Part shown: in pieces, positions 8,980 to 17,282 of the stretch
Layout: each line of letters begins with the position of its first letter
How positions within the stretch are numbered: the stretch's first letter is position 1
IMG/VR virus record: IMGVR_UViG_3300042521_002634
Coordinates: 1 to 64,000 of that record
Length of the DNA stretch: 64,000 nt
Reading direction: 5' to 3' (one strand)
Origin: a virus
Notes under the pieces: model-generated
Database searches by the model: none
What the model was told of the DNA's origin: nothing
Seen by the model: the letters and a program-made list of their open reading frames with translations, nothing else
Position numbers and translations under genes: made by a program

Positions 8980-9839
8980 TTGCTCTCCTTTTTGAAGTTC
9001 TTCTCTATAGCCGAAATCATCGCGTCAGTGTACCACTTTTGATCTGGAGTTAGCCGTTGACGGATGTACTCATCAAACACCGCGTCAAGCGCATGACGGG
9101 CTTTTGCCTCTACTTGCGTCCATGAAGACCCAGTTATTGGCGGTATCGATTCAATAGAGCTTCGCTCTACATGATGTAGATCTTCAGCTACTTCGTAGTG
9201 CTGCTCGTACAAATGCAACGAGCCGACATGATGTCCGTACGTCCCTGGCTCAATTCCAAGTATAGACGCCATGGCGATTTGTACTCTAGTAAACTGAAAA
9301 AAGTCATATGCAGCGCCAAGCCAGACGTCATTGGATCTCATGTAGACGCTCATGTTAAGTCTGTTATTGCGAATTCTAAACTGATGAAGAATAGTGCAAG
9401 GGTAGTCGCGTTTGTTTGATTGCAAGTCTAATTCTGGGTCCCAGATAGTTACAACTGCTTGCCGCGTACTAGGATCGTTTTTAAGTCTGTCTAGCGCCTT
9501 AGCGTACTGTGTGTGCGTGCGTAGACCGTACGCGCCGTGAAACAGTCCGTTGTCTTCTGCAAAATTTTTGAACTGCGGACCGACGGCTATGACTGTCTTT
9601 GGATAGCTTACGCCAGCAATTAGCTGACAAGCTTCGACTGCGCCAATGCCAGGCACCGCGCCGCGGCTGACGCCAACAGGCAGAGTATTATAGACGTTAT
9701 CAATGAAGACAGTGGCATCTTCAATTTCTTTAGTTTGCTGCCCGCGCGGAGCAACTTCTTTGCCATACTTAAGAACCCAGTTAACAAGATCGACGTAGCC
9801 GTTCACTCCGTCTTCAACACGAATTACCGTAGTGTCCAT
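8976..9839 (-). CDS. Thymidylate-synthase-fold pyrimidine C5 enzyme, probably dCMP 5-hydroxymethylase
   Basis: A 287-aa TS-superfamily protein. The nucleophile is Cys148 in 'DYPCTILHQFRI'. The phosphate and folate region reads 'MRSNDVWLGAAYDFFQF' and the distal motif 'GSLHLYEQH'. Aligned to E. coli TS, the base-discriminating Asn177 of 'LPFNIAS' is replaced here by Asp179. TS Asn-to-Asp is the known switch from dUMP to dCMP. Phage T4 dCMP hydroxymethylase uses Cys148 and Asp179, the same numbers. I therefore infer production of 5-hydroxymethyl-dCMP rather than dTMP. Neighbours are a dNMP-kinase-like fusion upstream and dCMP deaminase downstream, with glycosyltransferases further along the block. 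An ordinary thymidylate synthase is the alternative. Confidence 0.75.
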   Translation of the reverse strand: MDTTVIRVEDGVNGYVDLVNWVLKYGKEVAPRGQQTKEIEDATVFIDNVYNTLPVGVSRGAVPGIGAVEACQLIAGVSYPKTVIAVGPQFKNFAEDNGLFHGAYGLRTHTQYAKALDRLKNDPSTRQAVVTIWDPELDLQSNKRDYPCTILHQFRIRNNRLNMSVYMRSNDVWLGAAYDFFQFTRVQIAMASILGIEPGTYGHHVGSLHLYEQHYEVAEDLHHVERSSIESIPPITGSSWTQVEAKARHALDAVFDEYIRQRLTPDQKWYTDAMISAIEKNFKKESK

Positions 9840-10834
9840 GACTCTTCTGCTCTCCCTTCAGCCGCTGCTGCTATAGCAGCGCCATACGCTTTTTTGTCGT
9901 AGTGATGAAATCTTTTGACATACTGCGGATGCGGCATGACTGTCATGTTTCTGGATTCAATTCCAGACAGCAGCAGTCCTTTTTCTGCCATGCGCCCTAG
10001 AGCTACTATTCTCGGGCGGCCTAAGGCTTCCCATAAACTGAACAGACGTGAGCCGTAGAACTCGTTCGCGTTTACTATGCCGTATTGTTTCCAAACTGTA
10101 TGCGGAATGCTACTAAGTAAAAAGTCACCAGAGTTACTGTTCACTGGCATAAAAGGAAGAATAGTCTCATTTCCATACTTTAAAGTTACGTTGCGCTGAT
10201 CACCTACTATAAGCGCAGTAGGGTTTGGAGCTCCTATATATTCCGGGTACTCAGCAAGTTTTGCTGAAGCCTCAGCGATGCGTTCAGCCTTGTTGATTAT
10301 CTCCGTAGCAATCTCACCTACGTCATTAAAATTATATGGATGCGGTTGAATTTTACCAGCAAGGCGCGCGGTAGCGCCAGCTCCAAACGAATAGTATTCA
10401 AGAACTTGTGCCAGCTCATCTGTGTTGACAAAATCATCGCCGCGAGAATTGATTCTTTCAATTAGCACTTCTAGTGGCTGATACAGCCAAAATTGTGCAA
10501 CTCCACGTGACATAAGAAATAGCTCTACCCAGCGCCAACCAGATCGACCGAGAAGCCCGTACGAGTCGTTGCACGTATGAGGGCGCTTGATAGGTGCGTA
10601 GGTAACTTCTCCCCAGTGCCATCGGTCTGCAATCGCAAGACGGGACGTCCAGTCTTGCTTTTCAATTGAAATCGCGTATTCATTTAGCACCCAACGGAGC
10701 GTCTCTTCTTCTGGCTTACCTTTATGAAATTCCGTGACGCTTCTCTCAGGGAATCTTGCCTGAATCTGCGACTTAATTTCAGCAATAAGTGACGACTTAC
10801 CAGAGCCGTCAGCGCCTTCAATCACTATAAACAT
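9824..10834 (-). CDS. Nucleotide (dTMP-like) kinase fused to uracil-DNA-glycosylase-like domain
   Basis: A 336-aa two-domain protein. Residues 1 to about 195 resemble thymidylate kinase: P-loop 'IEGADGSGKSSLI' and DR-type 'LAIADRWHWGE'. Residues about 205-336 show UDG-superfamily hallmarks in order: 'TALIVGDQRN', 'LPFMPVNSNSGDFLLSSI', 'GIVNANEF', 'PRIVALGRMAEKGL' and 'VMPHPQYVKRF' (compare the HPS motif). The kinase part likely phosphorylates a modified dNMP made by the adjacent TS-like enzyme. The UDG-like part may bind or sense bases or nucleotides. The fusion is unusual. The start has only a weak RBS. Confidence 0.6.
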   Translation of the reverse strand: MFIVIEGADGSGKSSLIAEIKSQIQARFPERSVTEFHKGKPEEETLRWVLNEYAISIEKQDWTSRLAIADRWHWGEVTYAPIKRPHTCNDSYGLLGRSGWRWVELFLMSRGVAQFWLYQPLEVLIERINSRGDDFVNTDELAQVLEYYSFGAGATARLAGKIQPHPYNFNDVGEIATEIINKAERIAEASAKLAEYPEYIGAPNPTALIVGDQRNVTLKYGNETILPFMPVNSNSGDFLLSSIPHTVWKQYGIVNANEFYGSRLFSLWEALGRPRIVALGRMAEKGLLLSGIESRNMTVMPHPQYVKRFHHYDKKAYGAAIAAAAEGRAEESWTLR

Positions 10835-10880
10835 TTTTTATCTTTCGTCTTGTGTCATTAGATAGTATCAAATAAAGTGT

Positions 10881-11351
10881 CTAAGGAATGACTTCTACCT
10901 TATAAATCTTTTCTATTCCTTTGTCTAGAGAGGCTGCGTCATCCAATAGACGCTGAGCAACGTTTGTTAAATAGCGAGCACCGCCGTTATCGTATTTGTA
11001 CAATGCTTCAAGAACAGCGTTAGGATCTTCGCTAACTTGAGCCCAGTATCTGTCTTTTTCTGGAAATATAAGGCCTGCTTCAAATGATGGACGACAGTCT
11101 TCACAGGGTATCATTCCGTCTTTAGCGTGCTCAGGTTTTAGCTCCTGTAAACCGTATCGTTTGACTAAATGACAAGCAGCGCCGTGGTACACAACGGATA
11201 CTCCAATTCGAGAAAGAACATAAGAGCCGTTCTCAGTTTTGTAAAGCGCGAACTCAATCCAACGTGTTGAACCGCTTCTCCACGAGGAAGATTTGCCTAA
11301 GAGCGTACCACTAAACTGAAGTGTTCTTGAGCCGTCTTTTACTTGAATCAT
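10881..11351 (-). CDS. Conserved phage-type hypothetical protein with CxxC motif
   Basis: A 156-aa protein starting MIQVKDGSRTLQFSG. It has a beta-rich first half, then 'GAACHLVKRYGL' and 'MIPCEDCRPSF', where an isolated Cys and a CxxC could bind zinc, and a helical C-terminus. It stands alone between the dioxygenase and the kinase fusion. I do not recognise the family. Confidence 0.6.
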   Translation of the reverse strand: MIQVKDGSRTLQFSGTLLGKSSSWRSGSTRWIEFALYKTENGSYVLSRIGVSVVYHGAACHLVKRYGLQELKPEHAKDGMIPCEDCRPSFEAGLIFPEKDRYWAQVSEDPNAVLEALYKYDNGGARYLTNVAQRLLDDAASLDKGIEKIYKVEVIP

Positions 11352-11457
11352 TTAAGGTCTTTTCTTTATCACTATGTGCTTGTGTAAATAATATCAAATG
11401 GATTAGCTGCTGTTGACGCTTATCAAGCAGTTTGACTGCTATATCTTACAGATGCTG

Positions 11458-12813
11458 CTATGTTCCGTTTTTTGTGCCGCCTAGGTGGTTGTACCACTTT
11501 ACGGCGGCGTATCGCATTCCGCTCGCTACCGGCTCGACACAGTGCATGTTCTCAAAGCCCGAGCTAAACACGACAATCTTGCCAGCGCCGCGAGTAATCC
11601 TGACGTTTTTATGAGTAAACACTAAATCTCCACCAGTGTAGCCGTCATTTAGAAAAGCAGAGACAGAGACAACTCTAGGAAACTCTAAGCAGTCATCAAC
11701 GTGATTATGGAAAGAGCCACCGCGCTCGTATCTTGTAAGCTGCCAGTTTGTCGACTGCAGCTCTCGTATGCTGTACATTTTTCTAAAGTCTTTGATGATT
11801 GGAGCCATGCCAGCTTCAAGACTTTCGTATAGTCTACGTATTGGGTCATGAACATGACACGACAGCTGGGTACTATTGATAAACTTAACGTAGCAGGTTC
11901 TAGCTTGGTAGTTAACAGTCGGATCTCGCTCCTCACTAAGCACCTGGGCAGGCTTCCAAAGCTTGTAGCACGAATTCTGCGCAAGACCCTTAAGAGTTTG
12001 AGCAGACTGTTTTGATATTTGGTATTGCACTATTCCTGGAGCAATCACAGTCTTTTCTTCAACAGACATGTCAACAAGTTCTGGCTCGTCGTCTGTGTAC
12101 TCTCCAAGAATTTTGTCGTAAAGTGACAAAACGCCAGAGTAGTCATGACACGAGCAGACAGGTTGATTGATCGGTGCGTCGGGCATTGGAATGTACCGGT
12201 TTCTGTTAAAAAACCTAATGTCGCCGTCACTTCCATACCGCCCTATGTCATTTCCTCGAGTTTTCTTTTGAATCCAATGATCAGGCCGAGTAAAATGCAT
12301 AAACACCACAGTAGTGTGCACATCAGAGCGCCTAGAAGGATATGCAGGACGCGCGTGCGTATGCTGCTGCCCTGCAAAGATTATTCCTTCATTTTCATTT
12401 TGCTCGTATTCTTTTTCTTCTACAATTAGGTTCCACTTTGCGGTATTTTCAATTGTTAAATCAACTGTTGTCTGTGTTCCATTTTGATCTACGTGCTCCC
12501 ATAAGTGCGGAATACAGCCATTGATTGACTGATACCTGACAACAAAGAAATACGCTTTAAGCAAGGTGTCATCATTGAATACTTCTCTAGCTTTTTTCAA
12601 AGAAAATTCTTCAATGTCCTTAGAAAAACTGATTGGAGATTCCCATCGTCCCAGCATCGTATGGTAGTAGCTAGGGCCGTCTGGTCCGAGATTGAGGTCG
12701 TTTACGCTTTTCTTAACACGAGAAAACATTTCGTCTGGGAAGAATGATTTAATTACTACAGGTTCGCTGATTAGCGGATTTGGAAGCTCAAATTCAATTT
12801 TTCCATTTCGCAT
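11458..12813 (-). CDS. Tandem 2-oxoglutarate/Fe(II) dioxygenase (two prolyl-4-hydroxylase-like domains)
   Basis: 451 aa from the ATG at 12813, one base after the upstream stop. Two double-stranded beta-helix domains are visible. The N-terminal one has 'PHLWEHVDQNG' (HxD) and 'FAGQQHTHARP' as distal His. The C-terminal one has 'SFHNHVDDCLEFPRVVSVSA' (HxD), 'GGDLVF', distal 'ENMHCVEPV' and the 2OG-binding 'RYAAVKWYN'. Both retain the HxD...H triad, so both could be active. Such enzymes hydroxylate proteins or bases. The substrate is unknown. A frame extension to TTG 12828 is possible. Confidence 0.75.
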   Translation of the reverse strand: MRNGKIEFELPNPLISEPVVIKSFFPDEMFSRVKKSVNDLNLGPDGPSYYHTMLGRWESPISFSKDIEEFSLKKAREVFNDDTLLKAYFFVVRYQSINGCIPHLWEHVDQNGTQTTVDLTIENTAKWNLIVEEKEYEQNENEGIIFAGQQHTHARPAYPSRRSDVHTTVVFMHFTRPDHWIQKKTRGNDIGRYGSDGDIRFFNRNRYIPMPDAPINQPVCSCHDYSGVLSLYDKILGEYTDDEPELVDMSVEEKTVIAPGIVQYQISKQSAQTLKGLAQNSCYKLWKPAQVLSEERDPTVNYQARTCYVKFINSTQLSCHVHDPIRRLYESLEAGMAPIIKDFRKMYSIRELQSTNWQLTRYERGGSFHNHVDDCLEFPRVVSVSAFLNDGYTGGDLVFTHKNVRITRGAGKIVVFSSGFENMHCVEPVASGMRYAAVKWYNHLGGTKNGT

Positions 12814-12814
12814 A

Positions 12815-13051
12815 TCACCACTTGCCAAGCGGGCACTTTGCGTTTAGTAGTCGTGTTTTTAGATTCATAAAACAACCGCACTCAAGACACTGCTTAGTGA
12901 CGCTTAAAAAGCGCTCGCAGCCTTGACACGTAGTGTATCGTGCTGCTGCAAGCTCTTCGCTAGATCTGGGAGCGTTTCGATTGATTAAATCTAGTGGAGT
13001 AACTCCGCCATTTTTTTCTTTAAACAGTTGCCAAGGAGTTTTTTCAGACAT
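12815..13051 (-). CDS. Small zinc-ribbon protein
   Basis: 78 aa from the ATG at 13051, with AGGAAG 8 nt upstream. The C-terminal half has a conserved-looking ribbon, 'CQGCERFLSVTKQCLECGC' followed by 'KTRLLNAKCPLGKW', giving six Cys able to bind one or two zinc ions. Proteins with this ribbon occur widely in phages next to dioxygenase or tail genes. It overlaps the upstream hypothetical gene by 8 nt and abuts the dioxygenase, which suggests co-expression with it. Confidence 0.7.
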   Translation of the reverse strand: MSEKTPWQLFKEKNGGVTPLDLINRNAPRSSEELAAARYTTCQGCERFLSVTKQCLECGCFMNLKTRLLNAKCPLGKW

Positions 13052-13436
13052 ATTGTCCACTTCCTGCGTATCTAACTGTTTCTCCGTTGCGAATTGTGGT
13101 TACGTAAAATCCGTATTCGTCGTGGCGCCAGCCAGCACCAACGTGTTTTCCATTTTCAAGCGTAAGTTTAATGATTAACGGACTGCTCAGTAGTATTGCC
13201 GCAAGCATCTCACTTACAGTAGCCTCAACTGCACCAGCAGAAGAAGTAATTACAACAGCGCCAGGCTGGTCAACTGACGCTACGATGCTGGGCGAGTTTA
13301 GCAAATAGTTTTCGGCAAAAGACGGCTGAAAAGACTTTGTATACACAACTTCATTGTCAATCACAAATGCAATTGCAATGCCAGGATAGCCATCTCTTTC
13401 GGGGCTAAATGTAATGTCTGTTTCGGTTAAAATCAT
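13044..13436 (-). CDS. Hypothetical protein, 130 aa
   Basis: Starts MILTETDITFSPERDG with a GGAG Shine-Dalgarno inside the end of the preceding gene, 2 nt after its stop. It is predicted beta-rich with a hydrophobic middle ('AAILLSSPLIIKL') and a C-terminal 'AGWRHDEYGFYVTTI'. It belongs to the short run of genes between the tail fibre and the dioxygenase. I do not recognise the family. Confidence 0.6.
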   Translation of the reverse strand: MILTETDITFSPERDGYPGIAIAFVIDNEVVYTKSFQPSFAENYLLNSPSIVASVDQPGAVVITSSAGAVEATVSEMLAAILLSSPLIIKLTLENGKHVGAGWRHDEYGFYVTTIRNGETVRYAGSGQYV

Positions 13437-13438
13437 AT

Positions 13439-13912
13439 TTATGCTCCGCCCGAACCGCTTATCAACTTAGATTTTGCGTATTTATTTGCAAATCCTGCAC
13501 TTGCTGGAGTCATTTCAATATTGGTCCAAGCATCTTGATATGGGAAGCCTTGTCCAATCTCTTCTTCTCGTTGACTTGTAATAAAATCTGCCAACCTTGT
13601 CGCATATCCTTGACGTTGATAATTTGGGTGAGTAATAATAAACCACGGACGCTGTACGCCATTTTCATCCACGTAGCCTGCGTGTAAACAAATTAAATAG
13701 CCATTGTCATCTCTGAACAATGTGTATCTAACTGATTTGATGGTTTCTGAATTGCCCCACTTAGGCGACCTTACTTCTTTAATCCGCTGCGAATAACCCT
13801 TGTTGTTGAGGTCGATTTCGCCAAATAAATTGACCATATCATCCCATAGTGTTGTAACCAATTCTTCGCTGACAATTGGGGCTATATCTGACCACGCATC
13901 ATTTGTTGTCAT
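13439..13912 (-). CDS. GNAT-family N-acetyltransferase
   Basis: 157 aa from the ATG at 13912, preceded by AAGGAG 9 nt upstream. The acetyl-CoA-binding motif A is clear: 'WFIITHPNYQRQGYATRLAD' (Q/RxxGxA). It transfers an acetyl group to an unknown acceptor, possibly a virion or host protein or the cell surface. It is the first gene after the tail fibre, and a possible promoter (TATAAT) lies about 45 nt upstream. Confidence 0.7.
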   Translation of the reverse strand: MTTNDAWSDIAPIVSEELVTTLWDDMVNLFGEIDLNNKGYSQRIKEVRSPKWGNSETIKSVRYTLFRDDNGYLICLHAGYVDENGVQRPWFIITHPNYQRQGYATRLADFITSQREEEIGQGFPYQDAWTNIEMTPASAGFANKYAKSKLISGSGGA

Positions 13913-13949
13913 CGTAAGCACTCCTTTTTTCTTCAACTAATTCAAGGCT

Positions 13950-13965
13950 TACCCAATTATAACTA
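13950..13965 (-). promoter_or_regulatory. Possible promoter -10 for the acetyltransferase gene
   Basis: On the minus strand a TATAAT hexamer (13956-13961) sits between the tail fibre stop and the acetyltransferase RBS. A TTGGAT 15 nt upstream is a possible -35. It is the only candidate in this gap, and does not match the repeated promoter of the accessory region. Confidence 0.3.
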
Positions 13966-13999
13966 AACAACCACTCATCCAAGGCAATTATCGATGGTT

Positions 14000-15286
14000 C
14001 TACTGACACGAGTACACACCCTTCACGCCAACGCAAACGCCACAACATGGACCAATGTCGCCACAATCTGGACAAGGAGGTGTAACTGGTGGAGTAACAG
14101 GAGGTGTGACTGGAGGTGTGACTGGAGGTGTAACTGGTGGAGTAACAGGAGGTGTGACTGGAGGTGTGACTGGAGGTGTGACTGGAGGTGTGCATATCGC
14201 GCCCCAACCTGGTTCAATACATTGACCTGTTGTTACACAGCCATCTTCACCAAGTGAAACTTGTAGTTCCGAGCAATATCTGTACTCGCCGGGAATATCC
14301 GGTGGAACCACAGGTGGTGTCACAGGTGGTGTCACAGGTGGTGTCACAGGTGGTGTCACAGGTGGTGTCACAGGTGGTGTGCTAGATCCGCAGCCGGCGA
14401 TGCAGTACTTTATCGTCTCAGACTCACCGTACATATAAGCGAATAAGGTGCCGTCATCCGATCCAGTCGTGTCAGTCGGGTCAAAGTAAAATGAGATAGC
14501 GTACGGAGTGCCGGTCTGGCTTTCTTCAACGATAAACGGACGAAAATAGTATATGCCCTTTGAGTCAGTGCTGGCGTTGTCGGCGGGATCGCGTACTTCT
14601 ATGTTCTGCGCAACTACTTCGCCGTTTCCAATATTAACTCCTGCCGCAGATATTGCGCCGGTCCCGTCATTTCCTGACGGGTCTAAGATCATCGCTTGGT
14701 CGCCAGGATTGGTAGGAACAGTTCGAAGACTGCCGTCACCGTACACCGGGTCGAACACCCAGTCGCCAATCTGACCGGTAGTGGCGATCACTTCAATGCC
14801 GTTAAGTATACCTACGGTAATGTTGCCCGCGTCAAGGTTAGACACTGTGATCACACTTGCATCAATTGTTCCGGCTGTTATCTTGTTAGCGCTAATGCTA
14901 GCAAGTGCGTTGTCTCCTAGTTCAAATCCACCCCACGCGCTGCCTGTCCATCGATAAAACCTATTGTCATCATCAGTATCAAACCACAGGTCGCCGGTAG
15001 TGTGACTTGATCCCGATGGAGCTGTTGTTTGACGATATACCTTATTTTTTCCGTCGGCTGTAGTCTGCGCCGCGTCGGCCGCGTCCTGTGCGTCCTCAAT
15101 TGATCCTGAAACCTCAGTGCTGAGAATTGAAACTGTTACAGCGCCTTCTTCTAGTTTAGGTTCTCCTACGCTTCTGTCAGCGACTTTTCTAACAGACGGG
15201 CGTCGCGCCATACCGCGAACTCGACGATCAAGCCGGCTAACGTAGTTGCCAAGTCTGCGAAGACTTCTACGACGGTTACTCGCCAC
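14000..15286 (-). CDS. Tail fibre / minor tail protein with PPVT repeats and Cys-rich tip
   Basis: 428 aa from the GTG at 15286, chosen because GGGAGG lies 9 nt upstream and the start is only 8 nt inside the preceding gene. A basic N-terminus is followed by a collagen-free stalk with 'GDNALASISANKITAGTI', a pattern typical of phage tail tip and fibre proteins that set up trimeric stalks. The C-terminal third holds two Pro-Pro-Val-Thr repeat blocks around a Cys-containing domain, and ends in a Cys-rich cap with nine Cys. It is probably a receptor-contacting fibre whose Pro-rich arms are rigid spacers. Confidence 0.7.
   Translation of the reverse strand: MASNRRRSLRRLGNYVSRLDRRVRGMARRPSVRKVADRSVGEPKLEEGAVTVSILSTEVSGSIEDAQDAADAAQTTADGKNKVYRQTTAPSGSSHTTGDLWFDTDDDNRFYRWTGSAWGGFELGDNALASISANKITAGTIDASVITVSNLDAGNITVGILNGIEVIATTGQIGDWVFDPVYGDGSLRTVPTNPGDQAMILDPSGNDGTGAISAAGVNIGNGEVVAQNIEVRDPADNASTDSKGIYYFRPFIVEESQTGTPYAISFYFDPTDTTGSDDGTLFAYMYGESETIKYCIAGCGSSTPPVTPPVTPPVTPPVTPPVTPPVVPPDIPGEYRYCSELQVSLGEDGCVTTGQCIEPGWGAICTPPVTPPVTPPVTPPVTPPVTPPVTPPVTPPVTPPVTPPCPDCGDIGPCCGVCVGVKGVYSCQ
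14076..14191 (-). repeat. 12-bp tandem repeat (PPVT), block 1
   Basis: In-frame tandem units of about 12 bp (plus-strand GGTGTGACTGGA and close variants), encoding Thr-Pro-Pro-Val. Synonymous variation between units shows that the array is old enough to drift but is kept in frame. It is coding and not a CRISPR array. Confidence 0.85.
14312..14381 (-). repeat. 12-bp tandem repeat (PPVT), block 2
   Basis: About six nearly identical units (plus-strand GGTGGTGTCACA) encoding the same Pro-Pro-Val-Thr peptide but with a different codon phase use from block 1. This suggests an independent or more recent expansion. Confidence 0.85.
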
Positions 15287-17261
15287 GACGATCAACCTCC
15301 CACTCTGTGACAAGCTCTAGGCTAACTTGCTCTGGAAAAGAAGGGGTATCTGGCACGCTTACCTTGATTGAATCGATTTTTCTAACAAGAACAGTGTCGC
15401 GCACCTCAAGGTCACTTGATAAGCGTTGACGAATAAACTCGTCGTTGGCGATGATCGAGCACCAGTCACCTGGAAAGTACGTTCCGACGACAGGGTTAAG
15501 CGAGCCGTTCACAGATATAGTTATATCTGCAACAGGCGGACGAAACTCGTTTAAGTAACGCGCAGCATGATCGTACAAAATCTGCTCGTCGCTTATGTCT
15601 TGTTTTTCTTCTTCTTGATCTAATAGCGGCCAGCCTGCTGCAAGAAGATCCGTAGCTGATGCCGCAGCGTACGGCTGGCTAATATCATCACCAAGATCCG
15701 GAATATTGCCGACTACAAAAAATCTTGTGGCTGCATTTTCTGAAGACTCTTTGACGTCTATGTCGTTTATATTTCCTGGAAACTCAAATACAAGTTGGTC
15801 AGCGCCAAATCTGCTAATCGGCGAGACCTCGCCTGGCGCAGGAGGATTTGGAAAGTTGATTGGAATAAACACAAGTGTGCGTGTAAAAGATCCGGTAGTC
15901 GGGTCGTAGTCGCAGTCAACACGGTACTCAAAACCGTCAATTGAGTCGGAATATTCGTCTAGTTCTTCACCAACTGACTTAAGCAAATACCCACGGTACG
16001 TCGCGTTTTCTAGGTTTTTGTCGGCGTACCCTAAATCTGAGTAGTCAAGCCCAATATCAGCATTTGCTGGAAATTCTCCATAAGTACTTGACACAGCTGC
16101 TCTAACAATAGTTGCAGTTCCACTTGCCGCTACAGACGCAATTTTGTTAAGAGCGTACGTACTATATGTAAACGTAGTAGCGGTCGGAACTGAAGCAACG
16201 CTATACATGCCGTTAAAAGTAATTTCATTCGCGCTAGTGCTGTCAACTCCAGCTACTGTGACGACGTTACCGACAGCTAGCCCGTGCGACGCAGAAGTTG
16301 TAAGAGTGGCTATTCCGGCAGTGTATGCTTTGTTAGTCACAGATAGAGTCACGTTAGACACTGCTGTTGAAGCAATGTTTGTTCCAGTAAGATCGTACGT
16401 AAACGACGTTGACGTAGGTATTGAAGATACTTCGTATGTGCCGTCTAACGTCGAGTCGACGTTTTCTACTTGAACTGTCTGGCCTATGATTAAATTATGC
16501 GCCGTAGACGTGGTTAACGTCACTACGTTGGACGACAATTGCTTGTTTGTGACAGTGTACCTGGTCGCAGTTGCAGGTTCAATTTCATCATTAGGGAACT
16601 CTATGTTTGTAAAATCAACAAGTGCGCTGTCGATTAGCTGTCGCATGTAGTCGTACGCATCGCTGCGCACGTACAGTGTGGTAAGAGTGTACGTTCCGTT
16701 TGGTATAGACGGAGCTGATACGTAAAAAACAGTGTCAGTAGGCGCTGGACTTGCTGCTACAACATAATAGCCATTGTACACAAAGTTGCCGACTTCATAA
16801 AATATAAGCCGAATGCTTGAGCCAACTGGGACTTCGTAGTTTCCATTTTCAATAGTTACCTGCGCAACTCCGCTCGTAACTACAACTGTCACTTCAAAGT
16901 CATGGGTGTACGTTTTCCAAATATTGCGATGGTAGAAGTAACTCGTCCACTCTGATCCATTTATTGTCATCACACGCTGTTTTGCGTTGTACGACCGACT
17001 CCAGATGATTCCACCCCAGACGCACACATTGTTTCTAACGACGTATATTGCAGTCTTGCCTGGCATCGTGCTCTCGTAAAGATTCAACGCCGCGTTGCCG
17101 TCAATTACTGGAATCTTGCCACTAAAATCTCCAGCGCCTTTGATGGCTCGTTCGTAGCTTACGCTTTTAAGAGGTATTTCAGCAATTACCGAATTACTTA
17201 AGATGTCAGCGGTGAAGTATCGGTATACCGCTACGTTCTCATCGTAAAGTGGAGTTGCCAT
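15276..17261 (-). CDS. Tail protein (Gp37-like minor tail / baseplate protein) with inserted beta-modules
   Basis: A 661-aa protein. The N-terminus ('VSYERAIKGAGDFSGKIPV') and 'VWGGIIWSRSYN' match the siphovirus Gp37-like minor tail family of actinophages. Residues about 235-390 hold two consecutive copies of a roughly 75-aa Ser/Thr-rich beta-module, with signatures 'VVTLTTSTAHNLIIGQTV' and 'IATLTTSASHGLAVGNVV'. The same module occurs in two other virion genes here. The C-terminus returns to the tail fold ('VELVTEWEVDRRG' type). It lies between the distal tail protein and the fibre. Confidence 0.75.
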   Translation of the reverse strand: MATPLYDENVAVYRYFTADILSNSVIAEIPLKSVSYERAIKGAGDFSGKIPVIDGNAALNLYESTMPGKTAIYVVRNNVCVWGGIIWSRSYNAKQRVMTINGSEWTSYFYHRNIWKTYTHDFEVTVVVTSGVAQVTIENGNYEVPVGSSIRLIFYEVGNFVYNGYYVVAASPAPTDTVFYVSAPSIPNGTYTLTTLYVRSDAYDYMRQLIDSALVDFTNIEFPNDEIEPATATRYTVTNKQLSSNVVTLTTSTAHNLIIGQTVQVENVDSTLDGTYEVSSIPTSTSFTYDLTGTNIASTAVSNVTLSVTNKAYTAGIATLTTSASHGLAVGNVVTVAGVDSTSANEITFNGMYSVASVPTATTFTYSTYALNKIASVAASGTATIVRAAVSSTYGEFPANADIGLDYSDLGYADKNLENATYRGYLLKSVGEELDEYSDSIDGFEYRVDCDYDPTTGSFTRTLVFIPINFPNPPAPGEVSPISRFGADQLVFEFPGNINDIDVKESSENAATRFFVVGNIPDLGDDISQPYAAASATDLLAAGWPLLDQEEEKQDISDEQILYDHAARYLNEFRPPVADITISVNGSLNPVVGTYFPGDWCSIIANDEFIRQRLSSDLEVRDTVLVRKIDSIKVSVPDTPSFPEQVSLELVTEWEVDRRGE

Positions 17262-17282
17262 ACGTCGCCCATCGCATTGTCA

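Noticed and set aside
8976-9839. Ordinary thymidylate synthase
   Set aside because: The base-recognition Asn of the 'FNIAS' motif is Asp here, and nucleophile and Asp numbering match T4 dCMP hydroxymethylase. I keep plain TS only as the alternative.
14076-14381. Short regular repeats resembling a CRISPR array
   Set aside because: The units are 12 bp, contiguous without spacers, in frame, and encode Pro-Pro-Val-Thr inside a tail fibre gene.
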